DNA of 64,000 nucleotides from Exophiala sp. HKRS030 (Eukaryota > Ascomycota > Eurotiomycetes > Chaetothyriales > Herpotrichiellaceae). The notes beneath the pieces are model-generated. The model did not search any database. It was not told the origin of the DNA and saw nothing but the letters and a program-made list of their open reading frames with translations. Location of the stretch: NCBI GenBank assembly GCA_023897205.1, contig JAHWDD010000002.1, positions 4,030,001-4,094,000 on the forward strand, written 5' to 3'. This document shows positions 48,461-58,939 of the stretch, in pieces. The translations under genes and the position numbers were made by a program. Numbering within the stretch: position 1 is the first letter of the stretch; every line of letters begins with the position of its first letter.

Positions 48461-49082
48461 AATGGCAGAGAGAAGTCACAGTTGATTGTCTGAGAAGAAA
48501 AGAGACACAAGAAGACAAACCGTTCACAGAGCAGCATGGAGTTGAAACCTACGAGTAAAGGATGATAAATATCTTTGATCTACATGGTATTTTAGCCTGT
48601 TTGTTTCCCGCCTCAGGCGGGTTACCTTTGAGATTGAGGAGATACCAGACGATCGTGACTCATACCGGCCATACTCCGGTACCGCATGAGGAAGCTGCAT
48701 AACGACCTGAGATAGAACAAGACCACAATGTAGCTGATTACAAGTGTTGAATCTGTTGTGGCTTGTCGTTGACCATTCCAAGTGGATAAGGGGAAAGCCA
48801 AGTGGGCATTAGTCAGGTTGTCAAGGGTAAGTCAGTGGAGGGGAGAGAAAAGCGCAGTTGGAGTCTTGATGATAATCGAGGAACTCGAGCCTCCAAAATC
48901 TAGTCTTGGCAATCATGCCGATTCGTGGGAAATGCCAAGATTTTTGAATTTCACACACTGACTCTGCAGCAGGAAAGTGCGACTTGGAGACCGCAATCGT
49001 CAAAAGTTGAGAAGGACCAGGACTGTCAACCACCACCAACAACCTCCCTTCCTCTACTCAACATCAATCAACTCAAGTCACC
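48461..49082. promoter_or_regulatory. Divergent promoter, AKR and RACK1
   Basis: A 622-base spacer between two start codons. The 80 bases before RACK1 are rich in CA/CT words (ACCACCACCAACAACC), the usual leader of highly expressed fungal translation genes. No specific element is claimed. Confidence 0.4.
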
Positions 49083-50274
49083 ATGGCTGAACAACTTATT
49101 CAACGTGGTACCCTTGAGGGCCACAGCGGTTGGGTCACCAGTCTTGCTACCAGCTTGGAGAAGTCAGTTTTGATAAACCTATGAATGCGGCGCATCTTGA
49201 CTGACATGATTTCTTCTAGCCCTAACATGCTGTTGTCTGGATCCAGAGATAAATCTTTGATCATCTGGAATTTGACTCGCGACGAATCTGCCTACGGTTA
49301 TCCTAAGCGATCCCTCCACGGCCACTCACACATTGTTTCCGACTGTGTCATCTCGTCCGACGGTGCCTATGCTCTCTCATCATCCTGGGACAAGACTCTG
49401 CGGTTGTGGGAGCTTTCCACTGGCAACACCACTCGAACCTTCGTTGGACATAACAATGATGTCCTCTCCGTTTCATTCTCCGCAGACAACAGACAAATCG
49501 TTTCAGGATCTCGAGATCGAACAATCAAACTATGGAACACATTGGGAGATTGCAAATTCACCATCACTGACAAGGGTCACACCGATTGGGTATCATGCGT
49601 TCGATTCTCTCCCAACCCTCAAAACCCTGTGATTGTTTCTGCTGGTTGGGATAAGTTGGTCAAGGTAAGATTTCTTCACATTTTCGTATTTTCATGCCCA
49701 AGATGCTACACCAATTGTATTTGCTACTTCAGAGCCTATTGGCAATGAGACAATTATTCACCAAGAACTGAGGCATGGTTCTTTGACAAGTCCGATTCGA
49801 CGTTGAAAATCATCAGATTCGAGCTTGAAACTAACATACTCGAACTAGGTTTGGGAATTGGCCTCTTGCCGTATCCAAACCGATCACATTGGCCATACCG
49901 GATACATCAACACCGTCACTATCTCTCCCGATGGTTCTCTTTGCGCTTCAGGTGGTAAGGATGGTACAACTATGCTATGGGATTTGAACGAGTCCAAGCA
50001 TCTTTACTCTCTCCAAGCTGGAGATGAGATTCACGCACTTGTCTTCTCCCCCAACCGATACTGGCTCTGTGCTGCTACCTCATCATCCATCACCATTTTC
50101 GATCTCGAAAAGAAGAGCAAGGTTGATGAACTCAAACCTGAGTATGTTGAGAAGGGCAAGAAATCACAAGAACCATATGCTGTCAGTTTGGCATGGAGCG
50201 CTGATGGTCAAACTCTATTCTCTGGTTACACCGACAACAAGATTCGTGCTTGGGGTGTTATGTCTCGTGCATAG
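49083..50274 (+). CDS. cpc2: RACK1/Asc1/Cpc2, 40S-bound WD40 scaffold protein
   Basis: Three exons (49083-49162, 49220-49664, 49849-50274) encode 316 residues, the usual RACK1 length. Seven WD40 blades are present: [16 protein letters not shown] at the start, [74 protein letters not shown] and [11 protein letters not shown] at the end. The protein sits on the head of the small ribosomal subunit and links translation to protein kinase C and stress signalling; in fungi it controls the amino-acid starvation response. Intron 1 is 57 nt with a GTCAGT donor. Intron 2 is 184 nt and houses a U24 snoRNA, as the yeast ASC1 intron does. Confidence 0.96.
49693..49777 (+). ncRNA. snR24: U24 (snR24) box C/D snoRNA in the RACK1 intron
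   Basis: Inside intron 2 a CATGCC..GGCATG terminal stem brackets an 85-base unit. Box D CTGA is at 49768-49771, next to the 3' stem. A C'-like AATGAGA is at 49744-49750 and a D'-like CAGA at 49730-49733. The two guide elements, ATTTGCTACTT before D' and CAATTATTCACCAAGA before D, are those of U24, which directs 2'-O-methylation of neighbouring sites in 25S rRNA. Box C at about 49700-49706 (AAGATGC) is a weak match to RUGAUGA. Host-gene identity is independent support, since yeast snR24 lies in the ASC1 intron. Family assignment is from remembered element sequences, not a search. Confidence 0.85.
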
Positions 50275-50544
50275 ATGGTGTATTGAGATCAGATTGTGGA
50301 TGGATAGTGTTTTGTCGACATGAAACTGCAAAACTTGATACAAGATTGCTGGCCGTTGAAATCACAAATATCTGGTGCCCAAAATCCATCGTCAGATAAT
50401 GACAAGGAGCCGGCGCCTTTGAGGATGGTGTACTTTGTGTCCAGGACCGTGAAAGATGGCACGAGGAAATGACCCATATTATTTACTCAAAAAAGACAAT
50501 ATTTCAAACGTTCTGTTCTCGTGATTTACCAGGTTTTCCTATTC

Positions 50545-52928
50545 CTACGCAGTACTATTCATGAGCATGTTCCTCGCTCGCACTCTTTCCTCGGGTTTTA
50601 ATTTATCTGCCACTTCACCTCCAGATTCCAATGTCTCTTCCCATTCATCCTCATCCATATTCAAGATCATGCAAATCTGTGTGCACCGGAGAAAACTCTC
50701 CCTGAAGCTGTATTTCTGTCCCTTGACTACAACCTTGACGATTTCATTGACATCATGTTCCAATCTTGCGGCACCAATGTCGTTAACGCGGCCTTGATAG
50801 GTCCACAACCTCTTCTCAAGCATTTTACTCAAATAACCAACTACCGTGGTTAGTAAGGTATCGAACGTACGTTCAGTCATGATTCGCGAGATGGGTTTCG
50901 TCAGGGCATCCCAACCAAGTTGAAACCGCATACGCACGGCGTCAGCAAATGGATCGTGCTCGTCAACATCGACGTCAATTTCCCCTGTCATTTCATGTGC
51001 CAGATCTGATAGCTGATCCTTAGTTAGTGTGTAGTCGGTATCTCGAAAGGCGTCCATCAAGATCGGTCGAAGTCGCGGTTTCATTACATTGTGAAATAAA
51101 ACGTTGATACCATCGGATATCAATTCGTTGGCCTTTTCACTGAAGCTTGTGGATAGTGATTGTAGGGTTGTGGCGACGGTTGACGCCGATTGAGAGTCTG
51201 GGAAAAGATCTGAGAGTGGTTGATGGGTCGACGATCCGGGAATTGGATTGGTGCGAGCCTGGACTATTTGAGCAATGTAGTCTTTGGCAATGTCGAGATT
51301 GTTGACCAGTACAAGAAATGATACAATGGTATTCTCCGGTGGCAATTGACCTGGAATGGCAGCCTTTGGGTATGACTCGTCCCGCATTTTACGCTGTTCC
51401 ATGCCGATGAAGTCTGAGGTGAGGATTCTTGACAGTGTGGGAAGGACGGAAGAAATGACCAGAGGTTGTGAAGTCGCTAGTGATTGCTGTAGCACTTTGT
51501 TGACGATATACATTATGTCTTCAATGGCAGAAGTGACATGTGGGGGTTCGAGTTGAGTGGTTTATGTGGATTGAGGGACAAGTCTGGCGGTTGCTCGTCG
51601 AGTTGAAAGGCTTTCTCTACTGATCGACGAAAGAAGAAAGTCGTCAAGATGTTGAACGGTGTAAGAAGTTTGTCTTGAATCTTCTTGGTGAGGCTTGAAT
51701 TCAGTAAGAAAGCCGGAGGAGAGTTGTCGTCGACATCGGACGTTGGGAGACGACATTTGTTGGTGACAAATCGTGTATATAAAGACCATTTTCCAAGCAT
51801 GAGTGTCATCTCATTGAGTAAGGCATCGACTTGTTTCATATCCACTGCTTCATCCTCACTTGGTCTTCCTGGAGCTGGGGATCCTGCACGGGGAGTACCA
51901 CTCGAAGGCCGTTGAGATGACATGAAACTTTGCACCAAGAATGTAAAGGCATATGATTTGACTTCGGTGAGTTGTCGATCCAAACGCCTTTCATCAGCCC
52001 AGGTGTCCAGAATGATACCTCCCTGCATGTCAGCTTCGATTTGCAGTCGCTCAATAACTCGCGCCATCTTTCCAGGACCGTAATGATGTTCGACAAGACC
52101 ACCGTGTCCTTCAATAATTTGAGCAATATGTTCAAATAACCGGGTCAGAGCATTAGCATAGAAGAAACCGTCTTTACTTTGATTGCCGCCTGTACCGGTA
52201 TTGAGATTGTTCCTTGCACGACTGGCAACTCCCTGACATACGTAACGTCCATATATATCAAGACCAACATCGGAACGATTGATAAGTGGGAAGAGTTTGA
52301 AGAAGCGTGTGATTCGAGCACCATCATTTTCCTTGACAGCCTTGTCGAATTCTCTGAGGAATAATCCACACAATGATTCAGAAGCGGATTCGAGGGTGAC
52401 TGCAGGAGCATCTGGCACTTCAGCAGTTGGAACAACCCTAGCAGCGAAAGGACCATTGATGACTTCGGGTGGGATTTTTGAAGCTCGACTGAGATAGCTT
52501 GCGGCGGTTTCCCAATCCTGTGCTGCACCCATTGACCCTGCAACACCCAGAACACATGCTTTCAGTTCACCCACTTGTTCCACAACAGTCAGAGTGGATT
52601 TGACGCGAGCTTGTTCAAGGTCGAGTTTTTGAACTGAATTGGAAATCCTTTGAGCATTGGCAGCAGCATCTGATAGCATACCATTACTGATATTCCTTGT
52701 CTTGGAAGCTTGAGTAGTTACATTTGCTCGGAAAAGATCGAGACGACCGAGTTCTCGTTGTAGGTCTTTTTGAGCATTGACTAAAGCATCGAGTTGAGAT
52801 GTTACTGTGGCTTCTTTTTTATGAAGTTCGGCTAGAGAGGCTCGAATTTCTGACACAGATTTGGCATTGTAAATGCTGATTGTGTCCGAGTCCTGCTCAT
52901 GATCCGATGTATGGCCGTTTGGGGTCAT
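50545..52928 (-). CDS. cog4: Conserved oligomeric Golgi complex subunit 4 (Cog4) (one frame break)
   Basis: Two open frames, 52928 to about 51546 and about 51542 to 50545, join when one base is added to the G-run 51542-51546, giving NPPHVTSAIEDIMYIVNKVL; product about 794 residues. The N-terminal SVSEIRASLAELHKKEATV coiled coil that binds the other lobe-A subunits is present. The Cog4 core reads GFFYANALTRLFEHIAQIIEGHGGLVEHHYG followed, after a short gap in my quotation, by KMARVIERLQIEADMQ and GIILDTWADERRLDRQL. COG tethers retrograde vesicles at the Golgi. ATG at 52928 is the first ATG; the open frame upstream starts from a non-ATG codon. The region after the join (DFIGMEQRKMRDE, LTKPISRIMTERTFD) is also conserved, so this is not a pseudogene. 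Confidence 0.9.
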
Positions 52929-53408
52929 GATTTGAGCGTACCAGATCACAGCTGGCCCTGGATTTGATCGAAAGTTACATCCATTTATCGTGGAAAATGT
53001 GGGATTATAGGATAGCCTTGCAAGGGGTCAGCCTCAACGACGTGGCCACTTGTGGGGAAACTTGCTCGAATGCTCCTCCGTACATTGAGCAAGAAAAATC
53101 ACTGCAAAATCCATTTCCCCACGTGCAATTCAATTCCGGGTGTTTTTTGATGCCACGATGCGCAATTGGAGACCAAAATGACGTGGGGCAGAATTACCGG
53201 CGTTCGGTAGGCGACGACCAGAATGTCTTGACCTTGTTCAGATATCCGAGCGTACTGGATACTTGTCAATGCCTCCAGCAGGCAACAATTTTGAATTTAC
53301 AAGACAATACACTGATCCTTCGTCAAGTTCCCAAGTCCACTCGCAACCATAGGTCGCCGACGAAGGGACCGCCATCCTAATTCTCGTGCCGGCCGTGGAA
53401 ATTTCAAG
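52929..53408. promoter_or_regulatory. Divergent promoter, Cog4 and Hst2-type sirtuin, with a CACGTG box
   Basis: 480 bases between two start codons. A CACGTG lies at 53120-53125, about 190 bases from the Cog4 start and 285 from the sirtuin start. No gene is visible. Confidence 0.4.
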
Positions 53409-54610
53409 ATGGGCAACGAGAATTCTACTCCGGTGGATGAATCTATACCTCCCTTAACCTTAACCGCACGGAATATTGATGGAGTGGCTAGATATATCAA
53501 AGAGAAAGATGTCAAGAAAATCGTGGTCATGGTGAGTCTGAAACCGACGTTTGGAGAACGCAGCCTGACCGTGTCTAGACTGGAGCTGGTATAAGTACTT
53601 CTGCTGGAATACCTGATTTCAGATCTCCAGAGACCGGATTGTATGCAAATCTTGCAAGATTGAATCTTCCATACGCAGAAGCGGTCTTTGACATTTCCTA
53701 TTTTCGAACAAACCCTCATCCTTTTTACACACTTGCTCATGAATTATATCCTGGGAAATATCGTCCGACCATAACTCACTCCTTCATCAGTCTTCTCCAC
53801 AAGAAGGGGTTACTTCTGCAACTATTCACCCAAAACATCGACTGTTTAGAGCGAGAAGCAGGTGTACCGGGAGACAAAATCGTTGAAGCACATGGCTCTT
53901 TTGCCACGCAGCGATGTATAGAATGTCAGGTTGAATATCCTGAACATCTCATGAAAGAGAATATCGCAAAGAAAGAGGTCCCACATTGTCTTCGGGAGAA
54001 ATGTAATGGTTTGGTCAAGCCTGATATTGTATTCTTTGGCGAGTCTTTACCGGAAGCATTTCACCGCAAAAGAAGTCTTCCGGCCAAAGCTGATCTTGCA
54101 ATCATCATGGGGACAAGTTTGACCGTTCAACCGTTCGCCAGTTTACCTTCATTTGTTGCCGAAGAAACACCTCGTGTCCTCATCAATCTAGAACGAGTCG
54201 GCACTCTTGGTTCCCGGCCAGACGATGTTTTGCTTCTTGGAGATTGTGACGATGGAGTTCGGAAATTTGCCGATGCCATGGGATGGAGGCAAGAATTGGA
54301 AGACTTGTGGGAGAGTACAAATCCAAACAAGGCTGATAAGGAAAAACAAGACCAGCCACTAAAGACTCGACAAGAGCAATTGGATGATGAGGTTGACAAA
54401 TTAACCAAAGATATTGACACTTCACTAAAGCTTTCGGGTGAAGCACACGAAAGGATCACCAGTGAGCTTGAACAGGCAAACATCACTTCTGGATCTAAGC
54501 CGGCATCGTCTAAGATTTTGACGACCGACAAACCGACCAAAGTCGATCAAAGTCTAGATCATATCTATCCTCATCTGAAAGACGACAAATCTGAGAAACC
54601 ATCACTCTAG
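53409..54610 (+). CDS. hst2: NAD-dependent protein deacetylase, Hst2/SIRT2-type sirtuin
   Basis: Exon 1 (53409-53531) and exon 2 (53579-54610) join across a 47 nt intron to give 384 residues. Landmarks: TGAGISTSAGIPDFRSP from residue 42, FTQNIDCLER, catalytic His146 in EAHGSF, zinc cysteines C154, C157, C178 and C183, then KPDIVFFGE and MGTSLTVQPFA. Gly-Asn-Glu at the N-terminus and the class I wording match fungal Hst2, a mostly cytoplasmic deacetylase that can enter the nucleus and act on H4K16 and on silencing. The C-terminal 110 residues are charged and helical (TRQEQLDDEVDKLTKDI), like the autoinhibitory tail in yeast Hst2. Confidence 0.93.
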
Positions 54611-55117
54611 TTGTCACTTAATGGAGGTGAATTCTATATCCTTGGCCAAAATCACATGTTTGTCATTGGAGACAGATTCACTTTCGAAAGTCTTTATCTT
54701 CCGACGATTGATGAGACTTTAATGTCTGTCCTTCTCAATCTCTAAAACAATCTTCCTTTCCTACTCATCCTTTGTATCTCCACGGATCAGTCGGTTATTC
54801 CTCCATCAACTCGTCTCCCATCTTCATCAACCTTGACTTTGTTAACTCCAATTTCGATCATTTCCACAGGCGTCATTCAAAGGATCTGAGACGACTCTAC
54901 GGGCAATCGCATCCAGATCGACCTTGATCTCATAAAATTCTCCTTATCTAATCTTGACGGGCAAGTGGTCTTTATCCTTTGATTTAAGCGACATTACTAA
55001 CGATGACCAGGCGCTCCGTCCAGAATCATTGCCATATCGCTGGTGGAATCGAGAAAGCACGCAATCCTCTCTGAAGTCGACATCTTAAGATCGAAAGTTC
55101 TGCTTCCATCATCCACC
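54611..55117. other. Intergenic
   Basis: About 500 bases between the sirtuin and the BTB-like gene, both on the plus strand. Pyrimidine-rich toward the right end, as in a leader; no gene seen. Confidence 0.45.
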
Positions 55118-55957
55118 ATGTCTTCGACCGACGCAGAAAGCGGCTTGTACAGCGGACCTACTTTGCACATTGCAATCGGCCCTAATAAAGCCTCGTTTCA
55201 TGTCCATGCTGCTCCTCTTAGGTTCACCGACTTTTTTAAGGTCCATGGCTTGCCTCCCAGACCCGAGGAGAAGGCGGCCAGAGCGGAGCAGAGTAAATCA
55301 CCAAGTCCAACTAAAGTCAAATTGGAGGAGGACACAGAAAGATCACGCTCAGAAACTCTTCCTCCAGAGACAGGGCCCGGACTGGATGATATCTTTGGAC
55401 CGTCAATTCCCGATTATCACCTCACAGGCCCGGTCTTCGACAAGAAAGCATTCGAGCTTATTGTAAATTGGTTGTACAACAAATACCCTAGTGCACCAAT
55501 CAATCGAAATCAATACCGAACACTGATGAAATCATACGTCTTGGCTCTCAAGTACAACATCGTTCCGCTCCAAGACTGTTTGATCAACTGTTTCCGGGTC
55601 TTTCATCAAGAATACAATCTTGCATTCGAGGACTGGGTATGGATCATCAATCGGCTTGGTGATACTCATGAAACTCACACAATTCCACTGGTAATTTACC
55701 TCGCTGACCAAATAGCGTGGGAAATCGTGTCTCAGGGCTATAATGAGTTTATCAATACCAATGCTGCGTTCGATTCATACTTGAAAAATGGAGATCATCC
55801 GGCTCGAGTTGTCATTGTAAAGGCACTCGCCAACATCGCTCGGACACGCAATCCCATTGATCCGGCGAGTGGTGCAGATCGTTGGAGGACGACTGACAGA
55901 CCACCTGTTCAGAAGGATTCTTCACCTTTTGTCACGATCGACATCGATGATGACTGA
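55118..55957 (+). CDS. BTB/POZ-like domain protein of unknown function
   Basis: Single exon, 279 residues. The first part (GPTLHIAIGPNKASFHVHAA followed by PLRFTDFF) matches the opening strand-helix of a BTB/POZ fold, interrupted by a 60-residue Lys/Glu/Ser/Pro insertion. The fold resumes at HLTGPVFDKKAFELIVNWLY, the usual BTB third strand and helix. YVLALKYNIVPLQDCLINCF is the following helix pair. The C-terminal 100 residues are helical, ending in an acidic tail (VTIDIDDD). Such fungal proteins are often assigned only as BTB-domain containing, and none has a defined role. The start is the ATG at 55118; an upstream in-frame GTG is not credible. Confidence 0.72.
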   Translation: MSSTDAESGLYSGPTLHIAIGPNKASFHVHAAPLRFTDFFKVHGLPPRPEEKAARAEQSKSPSPTKVKLEEDTERSRSETLPPETGPGLDDIFGPSIPDYHLTGPVFDKKAFELIVNWLYNKYPSAPINRNQYRTLMKSYVLALKYNIVPLQDCLINCFRVFHQEYNLAFEDWVWIINRLGDTHETHTIPLVIYLADQIAWEIVSQGYNEFINTNAAFDSYLKNGDHPARVVIVKALANIARTRNPIDPASGADRWRTTDRPPVQKDSSPFVTIDIDDD

Positions 55958-56954
55958 CTTGCTGCGACGTTCAGCACGGCCTACATTGTCAGCACAAGAA
56001 TTGGCGACGAGAGCTGGATATTCATCAAGAACTATGAAAGGGAGGGCGCAGAAGCAATGATTCAGATCCGAGAAACCAATCGTGGCATACTTGGCGTGAG
56101 AAAGCAATATGGAATATGGAACAAGGGAAGCCTGATTTTCACATGACTCAGCCTTTTGAGCTTTGTCATACCACTCCTACGGGCATCATTGAATCAAAAG
56201 ATACATCACGGGGTGCTAAAAATTTTGCATTGGTACCAGAAGAAACCCCCTAATCCAGTATGGAGCATGCTGTTGCTAGAATAAGAGATCAATGCAGAGA
56301 CAACTAGTTCACAATAAATAGATCTCAATGATACAAGATCATCTTCTTCATCGCATCCAATTTTCATTCAAAGTCAGGGGTGGATCTTCAACTAACGCGT
56401 TCGACCTCTAGACCCTGGGCTATCCACTGACTACTGACTAACTAGCCTCACAGGCTTCACGAACTCAGCGTCGCTAACAAGTAAGGCCGAAGAGCTACAA
56501 GAGGTGGAACAAGCGGACCAAGCGAAAAAAGCCACCGGATAAGCTGGTGGAAATTCTTTACCCCTCGTTTCGCGCGGTTTCTGTCCCTGCAGATAAAGTT
56601 TTGGGAAGTGCTCTCCCTTTTGGTGCCCCGCCAAAACATCCCATCCATTCAATCGTTGGACACTGCTACCATTGCTAGTCGAGAGATACAAGACTGTGTG
56701 AATTCAACGACTTTCTTTTTTTACAAAACTCCCCTCCTATATTTCCCGGCTTCATCTCCTTCTTCTCGGGGCTTTACTCTGAATTGACCTCAGGGACCGG
56801 CACAGGTAACAATTACCTATGTGAGTACTTGTCACTACCTACTGCTATACAGAGCTTGAACGTTCTTCCGAGGAAGTTTGACTGACATATAACTTTGCTC
56901 CAGATTGCTATACCTGTTCTCAATTTGACACAAACTCGAGTCTCATCAGTCAAA
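55958..56954. other. Intergenic, hexokinase promoter
   Basis: 1 kb with no supported gene. A CTTTCTTTTTTTAC tract near 56710, and CT-rich sequence to 56780, fit a strong fungal promoter or leader before hexokinase. ACTGACTACTGACTAACTAG near 56428-56447 is one of several CTAA-rich blocks in the window. Confidence 0.45.
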
Positions 56955-58520
56955 ATGGTTGGCCTGGGTCCTAAACGCAAGCCATCCCGCAAGGGTAGGT
57001 GTATTTTCCAAAGGAAACATCTATCGAGCAACTCGAGCTAACAACTTCCCAGGATCCATGGCAGATGTGCCCAAAAGTCTCCTCGAAGAAATCCAGAACC
57101 TCGAGAATATCTTTACTGTCGACGCGGCCCGACTAAAGAAAATCACCGATCATTTCGTTTCCGAGTTGCAAGCTGGCCTGGAAAAAGACGGCGCAAATAT
57201 CCCCATGAATCCTACTTGGGTTATGAGTTTTCCGGATGGTGATGAACAGGGAACTTTTCTGGCTCTCGACATGGGTGGCACCAATCTTCGAGTCTGTGAA
57301 ATTACGTTGACCGAAGAAAAAGGAGAGTTCGACATCATTCAGAGCAAATACCGTCTACCTGAGGAATTGAAGACTGGTACTGCTGATGAGCTATGGGAAT
57401 ATGTTGCAGATTGTCTGGAGCAATTTATTGAGTACCACCATGAAGGTGAAGACTTGACGGATCTTCCACTTGGTTTCACTTTCTCTTATCCAGCTACACA
57501 AGATGCCATCGACCATGGTGTTCTACAGAGATGGACCAAAGGATTCGACATTTCTGGTGTTGAAGGAGAAGATGTGGTACCTCAGTTTCAGAAGGCTCTT
57601 GCAGAAAGAGTAGGTCAAGTGCCCATCATTTCCTCACCCACTGACATGTCTCGCAGAAACTCCCAATCAAGCTCGCTGCTCTTATCAATGACACTACCGG
57701 CACCTTGATCGCTTCAGCCTACACCGATCAAGCTATGCGAATCGGTTGTATCTTTGGCACTGGTTGCAACGCAGCATATATGGAGAATTGTGGCTCGATA
57801 CCCAAACTCAAACATCTGAACCTTCCCGACGACCTACCAATGGCCATCAATTGCGAATATGGAGCATTTGACAATGAACATAAAGTCCTTCCCATCACGA
57901 AATATGACACCATCATTGATGAGGAATCTCCACGACCAGGTCAACAAGCTTTTGAAAAGATGATTGCTGGTTTATATCTAGGTGAAATCTTCCGACTCGT
58001 GGTTGTCGACCTTCATGAGAACAAAAATATCCTCTTCGAAGGCCAAGACATCAAGAAATTGAAGAAGCCTTACACTCTAGACGCCTCGTTCCTGAGTTTT
58101 ATTGAAGAAGATCCTTTTGAGAACTTGCAGGAGACGCACGACATGTTGGAAGAGAAACTAGGTCTGTCGGCGACAAAACCAGAACTAGAATTGTTAAGAC
58201 GATTGGCAGAATTGATCGGCACGCGGGCGGCAAGGTTGTCGGCTTGTGGTGTTGCGGCAATTGTCAAGAAGAAGAACATTGAAAGCTGCCATGTTGGTGC
58301 CGATGGGTCGGTGTTTAACAAATACCCACACTTCAAGCAGCGAGGTGCTCTTGCGTTGAGGGAGATCCTGGATTGGCCACGTGGGAAGAAGGATCCCGTG
58401 GTTTTGTCTAGTGCAGAAGATGGAAGTGGTGTTGGTGCTGCTCTCATTGCCGCTCTGACAATCAAGAGAATCAAGGCTGGAAATACAGTCGGTGTTAGAT
58501 CTTTGGAAGTCTCAAAATGA
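56955..58520 (+). CDS. hxkA: Hexokinase (glucose-phosphorylating, HXK1/hxkA type)
   Basis: Three exons (56955-56994, 57053-57609, 57657-58520) encode 486 residues. Exon 1 carries the conserved MVGLGPKRKPSRKG. Signatures follow in order: FLALDMGGTNLRVCEI (phosphate 1), LGFTFSYPATQ with RWTKGFDISG (sugar-binding), KLPIKLAALINDTTGTLIAS including the catalytic Asp, IFGTGCNAAYMENC (phosphate 2), CEYGAFDNEH, and GSVFNKYPHF near the C-terminus. It converts glucose to glucose-6-phosphate; fungal forms of this type can also take part in carbon catabolite signalling. The exon 3 start keeps the frame across a 47 nt intron ending CGCAG. Confidence 0.95.
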
Positions 58521-58939
58521 TTGTCCAAGAATAGCATTTTCTGAATCCATATCAAATTATGCATTATGGAAATCCTTGATGGGATGTACCACATCATGTC
58601 GATAGCGATGTGTAATCAATCTACTGTTTCCAATGCGAGATTACCTCCATTAGCACAAACGAATCGTATTTCGCCAGGGAGAGAACATAAGGTCTTACTA
58701 CCATGCCTAGTCGTAAGAAATACATATATCATGTTGCGTCCATCATAGCTGCAAAATGTCCAAATGAGGGAACCTGATATGCTGATCTCGACGACAGCGT
58801 GCATGTTCCAGCCGATGGAATCTTGTTGATTTGTCCATCAACTCAACTCAACTCGATCATCATAGTCATACCTCAAACGATCAACATCCACGATCCAATC
58901 CACACTCACTCACTATCCACAAGAACGCTGTTTCAGCAC
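58521..58939. other. Convergent 3' region, hexokinase and Utp18
   Basis: 419 bases between two stop codons; AT-rich at the hexokinase end, CA/TC-rich at the other. No gene. Confidence 0.5.

Noticed and set aside
4458..51546. Programmed ribosomal frameshifting as a new system
   Set aside because: The seven sites share only a G/C run, not a slippery heptamer with a downstream structure, and lie in unrelated genes whose relatives need no frameshift.
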